NCBI GenBank assembly: GCA_038237435.1
Contig: JBBRYT010000001.1
Coordinates: forward strand, 62,001 to 126,000
DNA: 64,000 nucleotides
Reading direction: 5' to 3'
Origin: JACCTI01 sp038237435
GTDB lineage: Bacteria; Verrucomicrobiota; Verrucomicrobiia; Chthoniobacterales; UBA10450
Part shown: positions 7,497 to 15,494 of the stretch, piece after piece
Numbering within the stretch: the first letter of the stretch is position 1
How the letters are laid out: every line of letters begins with the position of its first letter
Notes under the pieces: generated by a model
The model's input: the letters and a program-made list of their open reading frames with translations, nothing else
Told to the model about the DNA's origin: nothing
The model's database searches: none
Position numbers and translations under genes: made by a program

Positions 7497-9098
7497 ATGG
7501 ACGCGCGCCTCTTCATCGATCTCGGCGTCCTGCTGCTTTACTTCGTTATCATCATTTCCATCGGCCTGCGCATGGGCCGCAAGGAAGATAATCTGGAAGA
7601 CTTCGCGCTCGGCGGCCGGCGCATTCCGTGGTGGGCAGTGCTTGCCTCCATTGTTGCGGCGGAAACGAGCGCCGGCACTTTTTTCGGCGCGCCGGGCGAA
7701 GGTTTCGCATTGCGCAATTACACCTACGCGCAGCTCGCCATCGGCACCATCATCGCGCGCGTCCTGGTCAGCTACATTTTCATTAAGCCGTACTACGATT
7801 ACAAAGTTTACTCGATCTACGAATACCTGACCGCCCGTTTCGGTCCCCCGACCAAGAACGCCGCGTCCGCTGTTTTTCTGGTCACACGTGTGCTTGCTTC
7901 CGGCGCGCGTTTGTATGTCGCGGCCATCGCGCTCGTTCTCGGCTACGAATTAATCGCCGGCGCGCGTCCCGCTCCGACGCAAACACTTTGGATCTACATC
8001 GGCGCCTGCGTCGTCATTGTTGTCCTGACCGCGATTTACACCACGCTCGGCGGCATCAAAGCCGTCGTCTGGACCGATTTTATCCAAGCCTCGATCATGA
8101 TGGGAAGCGCACTCGTCGCGCTGGCGATTCTGTTCTACGCCATCCCCGGCGGCTTCCAGGAAATCTCGCAGCGCCACGGCGGATTCGGCCTGCATGATTT
8201 CATCACCACTGGTCTCGATCCCGCGAAAAGTGGTTGGGAGAAATGGAAAGGAATGTTCGAGATCGAATACACCATCTTCGCCGGGCTGATCGCCTCGACC
8301 TTCGTCACCATGGCGACGCACGGAACCGACCAGGACATGGTGCAACGAATGTTGACCGCGCCCGACATCCGGCGCAGCCGGCGCTCGCTGATTTTTTCCG
8401 GACTCGCCGACATTCCCATCGTGCTCACTTTTCTCAGCATCGGACTTCTGCTCTGGACCTACTACCAATCGCATCTCGACCCGGCGCTGCCGAAATCTCC
8501 TAACGAGATATTTTGCCATTTCATTTTGCATGAAATGCCGGTCGGTATTCGCGGATTACTCATCGCCGGAATTTTCGCGACCGCGATGGGCTCCCTCAGC
8601 ACCGCGCTCAACGCACTGGCCACTAGTTTTACGCGCGACTGGTACCAGAACTATGTCAATCGCAACGCCACTCAGGCGGAAAGTCTTCGGGCCGTTCGTC
8701 GCGCGACCGTCGCGTTTTCCGTGCTGATGATCGTGGTCGCATCGCTTACGTCCTACATCGTCGTTATCCACCCGAACGTTCGCATCATTCCGATCGTTCT
8801 CGGAATTTACGGCTACACATACGGCCCGCTTCTGGGCGTTTTTCTCTGCGGCATTTTCACCAAACGCCGCGGCAGCAACCGCGGCAACATCATCGCCATG
8901 ATCGCCGGCTTTGTTGCCGTCGCCATCGCCAGCAATCTGCTCAACGCGCTCGCCGTGCTATTCGGCGGCGTCGCCTACGACGTCCCGTGGTGGCTACCGA
9001 AAACAGAATTCCCCTGGTGGATCTGCATCGGAACCATCGTTACGTTTGCGGTGGCGTTTTGCTTTCGCTCGGAGCACGCGCATCAGCGGCCGGCTTGA
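7497..9098 (+). CDS. sodium:solute symporter family (SSS) transporter
   Basis: A 533-residue polytopic membrane protein with about 13 hydrophobic helices. The start matches the SSS fold (a first helix, then EDFALGGRRIPWW and AAETSAGTFFG, the sodium-binding TM1 region). The central GGIKAVVWTDFIQ segment is also an SSS hallmark. The substrate cannot be told; no catabolic genes adjoin it. It is divergent from the ogg-type gene (21 bp apart), and its last 59 bp overlap aspS tail to tail. An imperfect 11-mer (8498-8508) encodes SPNEI. Confidence 0.9.
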   Translation: MDARLFIDLGVLLLYFVIIISIGLRMGRKEDNLEDFALGGRRIPWWAVLASIVAAETSAGTFFGAPGEGFALRNYTYAQLAIGTIIARVLVSYIFIKPYYDYKVYSIYEYLTARFGPPTKNAASAVFLVTRVLASGARLYVAAIALVLGYELIAGARPAPTQTLWIYIGACVVIVVLTAIYTTLGGIKAVVWTDFIQASIMMGSALVALAILFYAIPGGFQEISQRHGGFGLHDFITTGLDPAKSGWEKWKGMFEIEYTIFAGLIASTFVTMATHGTDQDMVQRMLTAPDIRRSRRSLIFSGLADIPIVLTFLSIGLLLWTYYQSHLDPALPKSPNEIFCHFILHEMPVGIRGLLIAGIFATAMGSLSTALNALATSFTRDWYQNYVNRNATQAESLRAVRRATVAFSVLMIVVASLTSYIVVIHPNVRIIPIVLGIYGYTYGPLLGVFLCGIFTKRRGSNRGNIIAMIAGFVAVAIASNLLNALAVLFGGVAYDVPWWLPKTEFPWWICIGTIVTFAVAFCFRSEHAHQRPA

Positions 9099-10848
9099 GT
9101 CCAACTTCGCGCAACTGTCGCGCCTCCACATCGCTCGGCGACTGCGACATCAGGTCCTGGCCGCGATTGTTTTTTGGAAAGGCCATCACTTCGCGGATGG
9201 ATTGCTCTCCGCAGATTAGCATAACTATTCGATCAAGGCCGAAGGCGATGCCGCCGTGCGGTGGTGCGCCGAGTCGAAACGCGCGCAGCAAGTGACCAAA
9301 CATTTCTTCCTGCTGTTTCTCGTTCACGCCAAGGACGCCGAACATTTTCGCCTGCAAGTCGGGCTCGTGAATTCGAATGCTGCCGCCGCCGATTTCGACG
9401 CCGTTCATCACCACGTCGTAGGCCTCCGCGCGTACTTCGCCGAACTTTTTTTCGTCGAGTAAGACAAGATCATCCGGATGCGGGCGCGTGAACGGATGAT
9501 GGACCGCGTTCCATTTCTGATCTTCCGCACTCCATTGCAGGAGCGGGAATTCTGTCACCCAAAGAAAATCTATTACGTCGGACCCAGGAATCGCTTTTAG
9601 AATTTCCGCCGCGCGCAGACGCAGCCGACCGAGCACTTCGCAAGCGACATCCCATTTATCGGCGGCGAAAAAAACGAGATCGCCTTCCTCGATTTCCAAA
9701 CGCGAACGCAATGCCTCCTTCTCCGCCTCGGAAAAGAATTTCACGATCGGCGATTTCCACTCGCCGTCTTCGATCTTGATGAAGGCGAGTCCTTTCGCGC
9801 CGAAGTTTTTCGCAATCGCGGTCAGCTCGTCGATCTGGCCAATCGTAATTCCGGCAAACCCTTTCGCGTTAATCGCTTTGACCACGCCTCCGAAATCAAG
9901 CGCGCCGCGAAAAACCTTAAAGCTGCTCTCGCGAAAGACGTCGCTCAAATCGATCAGCTTCATACCGAAACGCCGATCGGGTTTGTCGCTGCCGTATGTT
10001 CCGACAGCGTCGCGATAAGTCAGTCGCTCGAATGGTGTTTTGATTTCGAGCCCGTGCGTTGCCCGGAAAGTCGCCGCCAGCATTCCTTCCGTCAGCGCAT
10101 AGATGTCGTCCGGCCTAACGAACGATGCCTCGACATCGATCTGCGTGAACTCCGGTTGCCGGTCGGCGCGCAAATCTTCGTCGCGAAAACATTTCGCGAT
10201 CTGGAAATATTTTTCCACGCCGCCGACCATGAGCAACTGCTTGTATTGCTGTGGCGCCTGCGGGAGCGCGTAAAATTTTCCAGGCGCGAGTCGGCTCGGA
10301 ACCAAAAAATCGCGCGCTCCCTCCGGTGTGCTTTTTGAAAGCACCGGTGTTTCGACTTCAACAAAAGCCTGCGCGTCGAAATAATCGCGCACCGCTTTGG
10401 TCACCCGATGTCGCATGCGCAAATTGCGCGACATCTGCGGACGACGCAGATCGTAGTAGCGATAGCTCAGCCGCAGATCTTCATTCGTTGGATCCGAGTC
10501 GATCGGAAACGGCAGAATATCTGCGCGATTCAAAATCCTCAACTCGTTAGGCAAAATCTCGATCTGCCCGGTCGGCAATTTCGGATTTTCTGTTCCCGGA
10601 ACGCGCGCCGCCACTTTGCCTTCGACTTGCACTACATCCTCATGTCGCAAGGTGCGCGCCAGCTTCGTTGTCTCTGCATTTTCTTCCGGACGAAACACAA
10701 CCTGCGTCAGGCCTTCGCGATCGCGCAAATCGATAAAAACGACGCCGCCGTGATCGCGCCGCACGTGCACCCAACCGGCGAGCTTTACGTCGCGGCCGAT
10801 GTCGGTAGCGCGCAGTTCATTGCAATGATGTGTCCGGTAAAAACTCAT
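9040..10848 (-). CDS. aspS: aspartyl-tRNA synthetase
   Basis: Class II synthetase charging tRNA-Asp. Its 602 residues comprise an N-terminal OB fold (GWVHVRRDHGGVVFIDLRDR), the catalytic core with motif 2 (FRDEDLRADRQPEFTQID) and motif 3 (GLDRIVM), and the GAD insert of bacterial-type AspRS. No asnS is visible, so it could be non-discriminating. Two 11-mer-like sites lie inside; the one at 10542 encodes LPNEL in a normally variable stretch, with no obvious indel. The C-terminal ~20 residues overlap the SSS gene. Confidence 0.97.
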   Translation of the reverse strand: MSFYRTHHCNELRATDIGRDVKLAGWVHVRRDHGGVVFIDLRDREGLTQVVFRPEENAETTKLARTLRHEDVVQVEGKVAARVPGTENPKLPTGQIEILPNELRILNRADILPFPIDSDPTNEDLRLSYRYYDLRRPQMSRNLRMRHRVTKAVRDYFDAQAFVEVETPVLSKSTPEGARDFLVPSRLAPGKFYALPQAPQQYKQLLMVGGVEKYFQIAKCFRDEDLRADRQPEFTQIDVEASFVRPDDIYALTEGMLAATFRATHGLEIKTPFERLTYRDAVGTYGSDKPDRRFGMKLIDLSDVFRESSFKVFRGALDFGGVVKAINAKGFAGITIGQIDELTAIAKNFGAKGLAFIKIEDGEWKSPIVKFFSEAEKEALRSRLEIEEGDLVFFAADKWDVACEVLGRLRLRAAEILKAIPGSDVIDFLWVTEFPLLQWSAEDQKWNAVHHPFTRPHPDDLVLLDEKKFGEVRAEAYDVVMNGVEIGGGSIRIHEPDLQAKMFGVLGVNEKQQEEMFGHLLRAFRLGAPPHGGIAFGLDRIVMLICGEQSIREVMAFPKNNRGQDLMSQSPSDVEARQLREVGLKPAADARAPSESKTPPQT

Positions 10849-10859
10849 CGCGGAAAGGG

Positions 10860-10943
10860 TGTCATTCTGAGCGAAGCGAAGAATCTCTCAAGTAATCACG
10901 CGCGCACAAATCTGTGAGATCCTTCGCTTCGCTCAGGATGACA
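10860..10943. repeat. palindromic GTCATCCTGAG-ended element (MITE-like), copy 2
   Basis: A nearly perfect inverted repeat with ~28-bp arms (left TGTCATTCTGAGCGAAGCGA..., right ending CTTCGCTCAGGATGACA) around a ~28-bp centre; it can fold into a long hairpin. It lies between the hisS stop and the aspS start. The TGA stop and last residues of hisS (Val-Ser-Ser) are encoded by its right end, as in copy 1 at the ogg-type gene. Confidence 0.85.
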
Positions 10944-12162
10944 CTCGCGCCAGATGCGCAAGCAACTCTTCCTGCGAGACGAGTTGTTCGTCGCGCGTCG
11001 CGAGATTCTTCACTTTTACCTGCGGCCATTCGTCCCCAAAAAGGATGGCGAATTTCGCGCCGAGTTGCTCAGCAGTCTGAAATTGTTTTCCGACCTTCGC
11101 GGCCACCAGCGGATAATCGACCCGCAGATTCTTGTCGCGTAGCCGTTGTATTTGTCGCAACGCGTCGGGGCGCCGTTCTTCTTTCGCGATCACTGCGTAG
11201 ACATCGAGTTGTCGTTCGTTAGGCGCGATTCCCTTCTCACGAAGGATCTCGCCTAAGACAACGTCGCCCATCGCAAACCCAATCGCGGGTAGCGAGACGT
11301 CCCCATCACTTAGTTGACTGATGAGATTGTCGTAACGGCCGCCGCCGGCAATCGCGCGCAGTTTTCCCGCGCGATCAAACGCTTCGAAGACAACACCGGT
11401 GTAGTAGGCGAGCCCGCGCACAATCCGCAAATCGACTTCGGCAAATTCCGCTAACCCGCGCTGACGAAGTTGTTCGATAATTCCGTCGAGCTTCTCGCTC
11501 TGGCCGCCGCCATCCAGAATTTCGAAGACGCCGGGAGCGAGGTGCCCGAGCTGTTCGGCAATTTTTTCCCGCGGCTGCCGCTCGCTTTTGTCGATAATCT
11601 CGAGTGTCTTCTGCCAGCGATCGTCCGGCACATTTTGCGCCCGCAGAAAATCAATCCAAAATTCGCGATCACTGATTCGCACGACAACATCTTGCCCTCC
11701 GAGCCCGAAGCTGCGGAGCAGATCGATGCACAAGGCGATCAATTCGATATCCGCGCCTAACGAGTCTTCGCCGATGATGTCGGCATTGAATTGAAAGTGT
11801 TCGCGCAATCTTCCGCGCTGCTGCTTTTCGTAGCGAAAACATTGCGGAATCGAAAACCATTTGAGCGGTTTTTTGAATTCGCGTTCATGCGCTGCAACTA
11901 CGCGCGCGAGCGTGGGGGTGAGCTCCGGCCGCAGCGCGACTTCGCGTTCGCCTTTGTCGGTAAAATTAAATAACTGCGCAACGATTTCGTCGCCGCTTTT
12001 CTTTGTGTAGAGCTCGGTCGGCTCGAGGACCGGCCCGTCCCACTCGACGAATCCATACCGCCGCGCGACCTCGCGCCATTGCGCGAAAATGTAATTCCGC
12101 ACCGCGCAATCGCCCGGGAGAAAATCACGAAAACCAGGGAGAGATTGCATTTTCGAAAGCAA
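10933..12162 (-). CDS. hisS: histidyl-tRNA synthetase
   Basis: Class II synthetase charging tRNA-His. It has motif 2 (FRYEKQQRGRLREHFQFN), the histidine-A region VRGLAYYTGVVFE, motif 3 around GFAMGD, and a C-terminal anticodon-binding domain; 409 residues. The start could be the Met five codons in (MQSLPGF, 12150). Two dispersed-motif copies lie inside: one encodes SLG in GEDSLGADIEL, another PNE. The stop codon comes from the palindromic repeat 10860-10943. Confidence 0.96.
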   Translation of the reverse strand: MLSKMQSLPGFRDFLPGDCAVRNYIFAQWREVARRYGFVEWDGPVLEPTELYTKKSGDEIVAQLFNFTDKGEREVALRPELTPTLARVVAAHEREFKKPLKWFSIPQCFRYEKQQRGRLREHFQFNADIIGEDSLGADIELIALCIDLLRSFGLGGQDVVVRISDREFWIDFLRAQNVPDDRWQKTLEIIDKSERQPREKIAEQLGHLAPGVFEILDGGGQSEKLDGIIEQLRQRGLAEFAEVDLRIVRGLAYYTGVVFEAFDRAGKLRAIAGGGRYDNLISQLSDGDVSLPAIGFAMGDVVLGEILREKGIAPNERQLDVYAVIAKEERRPDALRQIQRLRDKNLRVDYPLVAAKVGKQFQTAEQLGAKFAILFGDEWPQVKVKNLATRDEQLVSQEELLAHLARVSS

Positions 12163-12296
12163 GAAATTCTAGTTGTTGAGCGACCAAAGGCCACGCCGAG
12201 CACGAATTACAGAGACCGATTGAATAAATCGCGGGCGATACAAGTCGGATGAAAGCACGACGGAGAGCATCCGTTTAACCAAACAAAAGGACAAAT

Positions 12297-12764
12297 ATGA
12301 AACAGACACCATTGATGAAAATGTTGGCGATCGGAGCGGTTAGCGTTGTGGCTTTAAGCACAGCTTTCGCACAGACGACAACAAAAGAAACGACCACAGC
12401 CACAACGGCGGGCACGACAGGCGTAAGCGCGACCACGACGGCGGGAACGACCGGCGTGAGCGCGAGCACGAGCGCTCTCGACGGCACGGGCACTATCACC
12501 ACTTACTCGCCGGGCACCGACTACGTGAGCGTGCGCACGACTTCGAGTGAAGCGCCAGTGAAGTATTACACCACCAAGACTACGACCGTGGTTGATTCGA
12601 CAGGCGCGCCAGTTGATATGGCGTTACTGCGTTCTGATCTGCCAGTGCGTTACAGCTACGTGAAACAAGGCGACCGTATGGTTGTCTCCAAGATCACGGT
12701 GCAAAAGCCACTAGCTGAGATCAAGGAAACCAAGACGACTACGACCACGACGACGACTCCGTAA
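12297..12764 (+). CDS. secreted threonine-rich repeat protein, function unknown
   Basis: A 155-residue protein with a clear signal peptide (cleavage near AFA-QTT, residue ~26) and a Thr-rich mature part. An 11-residue unit, TTAGTTGVSA(T/S), is repeated exactly in tandem (residues 36-46 and 47-57; a 33-bp DNA duplication at 12402-12467). The C-terminus ends in a run of Thr and Pro. AAGGA precedes the ATG at suitable spacing. A strong terminator follows, so it is a single-gene unit. It may be a surface or envelope protein; no family was recognised. Confidence 0.8.
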   Translation: MKQTPLMKMLAIGAVSVVALSTAFAQTTTKETTTATTAGTTGVSATTTAGTTGVSASTSALDGTGTITTYSPGTDYVSVRTTSSEAPVKYYTTKTTTVVDSTGAPVDMALLRSDLPVRYSYVKQGDRMVVSKITVQKPLAEIKETKTTTTTTTTP

Positions 12765-12799
12765 GGATTCGTTAGGCAAAGTTTAGTCGAAAATTCAAG

Positions 12800-12836
12800 C
12801 GCCCGCGGAACGTGTTTCCGCGGGCGTTTTTCTTTT
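12800..12836 (+). terminator. intrinsic terminator
   Basis: A perfect 11-bp GC-rich stem (CGCCCGCGGAA at 12800-12810 with TTCCGCGGGCG at 12816-12826) and 5-base loop are followed by a T-rich run. It terminates the threonine-rich protein gene. It sits 12 bp before the stop of convergent galE and may also act on galE. Confidence 0.88.
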
Positions 12837-12848
12837 TCGCCGCCGCGG

Positions 12849-13820
12849 TTAATCCTCGTAGCCGCGCGGAAATTTCTGGTGCCACTTCCAGGCGCTCTCG
12901 ACGATGGCATCGAGATTTTGGATTTGCGGCTGCCAGCCGAGCTCACGTTTGATTTTTTCTGAGGCGGCGATCAAACGTGGTGGATCGCCGGGACGCCGCG
13001 GCTTTTCCAACACCGGAATTTCTTTGCCCGTAATTTTTCGGCTGGCGTCGATCACTTCACGCACGCTGGAACCGCCACCGGTTCCGAGATTGTAGAATTC
13101 TGACTTTGGCGCATCGAGCGCGAGAATGTGGGCACGAGATAAATCCAGAATGTGAATGTAGTCGCGGATGCACGTTCCATCCGGTGTGTCATAGTCAGTT
13201 CCGAAAATTTCGACCTGCGGTTTTTCTCCTAGCGCGACCTTCAGCACATTCGGGATGAGGTGCGTCTCGTGGCGATGATCTTCGCCGAAGTTTTCTGACG
13301 CCCCGGCCGCGTTGAAGTAGCGGAGGGATACAAACTGTAGACGGTGAATCTGGCCGTACCAGTGCAGGATTCGCTCGAAAGAAAGCTTCGATTCGCCGTA
13401 AGGATTGATCGGCCGTTGCGGCATCGTCTCATCAATTGGCACCCGTTCCGGCGGACCGAACGTCGCGCAGGTGGAAGAAAAAACGAGCCGCCGCACATCA
13501 GCAGCGAGCATGGCATCGAGCAAATTCAAACCGTTGCCGATATTGTTGCGAAAATATTTGGAAGGGTTTTCCATCGATTCACCGACGAGCGCGCTGGCCG
13601 CGAAATGCATGACCGCATGCGGTTTTTGCCTAACGAGTGCTCGATCGATCGCGGCGCGATCGGCCAGGTCGCCTTCGACAAACTCGGCACGCTGATCGAT
13701 CGCACGACGGTGTCCTTCGGTCAGATTATCGAAGATCGTGACGTCGTATCCTTCGTTGAGCAGCAACTCGGAACAGATGCTCCCGATATAACCGGCGCCG
13801 CCAACAACCAGAATTTTCAC
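12849..13820 (-). CDS. galE: UDP-glucose 4-epimerase
   Basis: Interconverts UDP-glucose and UDP-galactose, supplying sugar for exopolysaccharide. Short-chain dehydrogenase fold: NAD-binding GGAGYIGS at residues 7-14, then the catalytic Ser region (SSTCATFG) and YGESK with catalytic Tyr and Lys. Its 323 residues fit the family. An exact dispersed 11-mer (13628-13638) encodes ALVRQ in the variable loop just before the conserved HFAAS segment. It is 2 bp downstream of the 3D-domain lipoprotein gene. Confidence 0.94.
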   Translation of the reverse strand: MKILVVGGAGYIGSICSELLLNEGYDVTIFDNLTEGHRRAIDQRAEFVEGDLADRAAIDRALVRQKPHAVMHFAASALVGESMENPSKYFRNNIGNGLNLLDAMLAADVRRLVFSSTCATFGPPERVPIDETMPQRPINPYGESKLSFERILHWYGQIHRLQFVSLRYFNAAGASENFGEDHRHETHLIPNVLKVALGEKPQVEIFGTDYDTPDGTCIRDYIHILDLSRAHILALDAPKSEFYNLGTGGGSSVREVIDASRKITGKEIPVLEKPRRPGDPPRLIAASEKIKRELGWQPQIQNLDAIVESAWKWHQKFPRGYED

Positions 13821-13822
13821 GA

Positions 13823-14314
13823 CTAACGTTTGGTAAACGCGCCCTGTTTTCTTTCGATGCTCGCGATCATGCGCCGGACGCGTCCCACATTCTTGCGAGT
13901 GCGTAAGATTTTCAGGCTGTCTTCGTCGGAACCCCAGTGAATAACTTCAATATCTTCATGCCGCACACCCCAGCGATGGACTTCACCGCGGGACGTTTTG
14001 TAGAGATCGATCGTGCTCGTGCCGACGAGCGCGCCACCGTAATCGTCGATGACATATTCGTCGCCGCTGCTCAACAAACGGAAACGGGTGCCGAAGGGAT
14101 AGCGCGACCAATCAGCCGACGCGCTTTTCAAGCGACCGCCAGAAAGTCGCTGACCGATGGCGTTGCGACTGCCGCCGCGTTCAGTATGTGTGTAAGCCGT
14201 GGTGCGGATTTTCTGGACGCCGGTGCGGGTAGCGATTTTCGGCAGAGGTTGCGTCTCGCAGCTCGCCAGAAAAAATCCGAGCCCAAGAACCGCAAACCAA
14301 AGAACTTTTTTCAT
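13823..14314 (-). CDS. 3D-domain lipoprotein (cell-wall-active fold)
   Basis: A 163-residue protein with a lipoprotein signal (lipobox LASC, Cys at residue 19) and a 3D domain named for three Asp residues: TTAYTHTE, FGTRFRL, VIDDYGG and STIDLY. The fold is the MltA/resuscitation-factor double-psi barrel associated with peptidoglycan cleavage. It is probably anchored in the outer membrane. It lies immediately upstream of galE. Confidence 0.8.
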   Translation of the reverse strand: MKKVLWFAVLGLGFFLASCETQPLPKIATRTGVQKIRTTAYTHTERGGSRNAIGQRLSGGRLKSASADWSRYPFGTRFRLLSSGDEYVIDDYGGALVGTSTIDLYKTSRGEVHRWGVRHEDIEVIHWGSDEDSLKILRTRKNVGRVRRMIASIERKQGAFTKR

Positions 14315-14373
14315 TTGAGCGAGGCCTCCCTAGCGAGCAATCGAAACTGCGGCAAGCGATATTTCCCAACCGC

Positions 14374-15027
14374 ATGATTCCACTCGCACCATATCAGGCA
14401 TTGATCGCACCCGACATTCTACTCGATGGCCGGCTCGCTCTTTTTCATCGCGCGCAACGCTGGCTGGCGGTGGCCGATCTTCATTTCGGCTACGAACTGA
14501 GCCAGCGCGCCGCCGGACGATTGGTGCCGCTTTGGGGCATGACTTCCGTGGAAGAGCGTTTGAAGGAATTGCTGATCGATTATCAACCGAAGAACCTGAT
14601 TATCGTGGGAGATGTGGTGCATGATCGCGCCGCCGCGACCGAAGCGGTGCGATTGATCGAAAGACTTTCTGCGGTTTGTGAACCGATTGTGCTGGCGGGA
14701 AATCACGATCGTCGCCTAACGAGTGCTTTTTCCTGGCGCGATTCATGGAGCTGCGATGGATTCTATTTTCATCACGGCCACTGCGCCGCCGATATTTCCG
14801 ACGCGATTCAAATTATCGGCCATCATCATCCCGCGGGAACAATTACCGATGGCGCAGGATTACGACTGAAATTGCCGGCCTTCGTGCAACAAGGAACTTG
14901 TTGGATCTTGCCCGCGTTTTCGCCGTGGGCCGCGGGCACCGAGTGGGAAGCGACGAGCGAGAGTCGCAGATGGCTCTGCACGCCGAAGCGCGTTTTACAA
15001 TTGCCGCCGATCGAAGAGGCCGCTTAA
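14374..15027 (+). CDS. calcineurin-like metallophosphoesterase (PdeM type)
   Basis: A 217-residue protein with the full metal-binding motif series: DLHFG (~32-36), GDVVHD, GNHD, and GHHHP, as in the PdeM/YmdB-like subgroup often linked to DNA-damage nucleases. No ligase or helicase partner is adjacent, so the role is open. An exact 11-mer copy (14714-14724) encodes LTS directly after the GNHDRR motif. Its stop overlaps the stop of convergent mscL by 4 bp (TTAA). Confidence 0.82.
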   Translation: MIPLAPYQALIAPDILLDGRLALFHRAQRWLAVADLHFGYELSQRAAGRLVPLWGMTSVEERLKELLIDYQPKNLIIVGDVVHDRAAATEAVRLIERLSAVCEPIVLAGNHDRRLTSAFSWRDSWSCDGFYFHHGHCAADISDAIQIIGHHHPAGTITDGAGLRLKLPAFVQQGTCWILPAFSPWAAGTEWEATSESRRWLCTPKRVLQLPPIEEAA

Positions 15028-15482
15028 GCGCGCGCCGTCCCCGCCATTTCCGATGTGCAATGCGGACAACGCGTGGCCTTGACCGGAATGGTCATGGAAC
15101 AAAACGGGCAATCTTTCGAAACCGGCGCGGTGTTCGGCGCCGGCTTTTTCATTTTGTTCACTGCCTTTATCACAAGAAAAATGCAGAAGGCCACGATGAT
15201 GAAATTGATCAATAGGGTGAGGAAATTTCCGTAGTTCCAGGTGATAGCACCCGCTTTGACCGCATCCGCTGGAGTAGCGAAAACGGCGCCGCCGGGCGCA
15301 TCTTTCAGAACAAGAAACTTGTTCGAGAAATCGAGACCGCCCGTGAGCAAGCCGATGGGCGGCATCAAAATGTCCTTCACCAGCGAGGTGACAATGCCGC
15401 CGAAGGCCGCACCGATGATGACACCAACGGCGAGATCAACGGCATTTCCTTTGACCGCAAATTCTTTGAATTCTTTCCACAT
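15024..15482 (-). CDS. mscL: large-conductance mechanosensitive channel with C-terminal zinc ribbon
   Basis: Osmotic emergency valve of the inner membrane. MWKEFKEFAVKGNAVDLAVGVIIG is the canonical N-terminal helix plus TM1 (pore GxxxG pattern); TM2 is LLINFIIVAFCIFLVIKAV (~90-110). After the usual cytoplasmic stretch come two CxxC pairs (CPFC and CPHC), forming an apparent zinc ribbon in the last ~30 residues. E. coli-type MscL lacks it. Confidence 0.93.
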   Translation of the reverse strand: MWKEFKEFAVKGNAVDLAVGVIIGAAFGGIVTSLVKDILMPPIGLLTGGLDFSNKFLVLKDAPGGAVFATPADAVKAGAITWNYGNFLTLLINFIIVAFCIFLVIKAVNKMKKPAPNTAPVSKDCPFCSMTIPVKATRCPHCTSEMAGTARA

Positions 15483-15494
15483 AAACGTTTCCTC

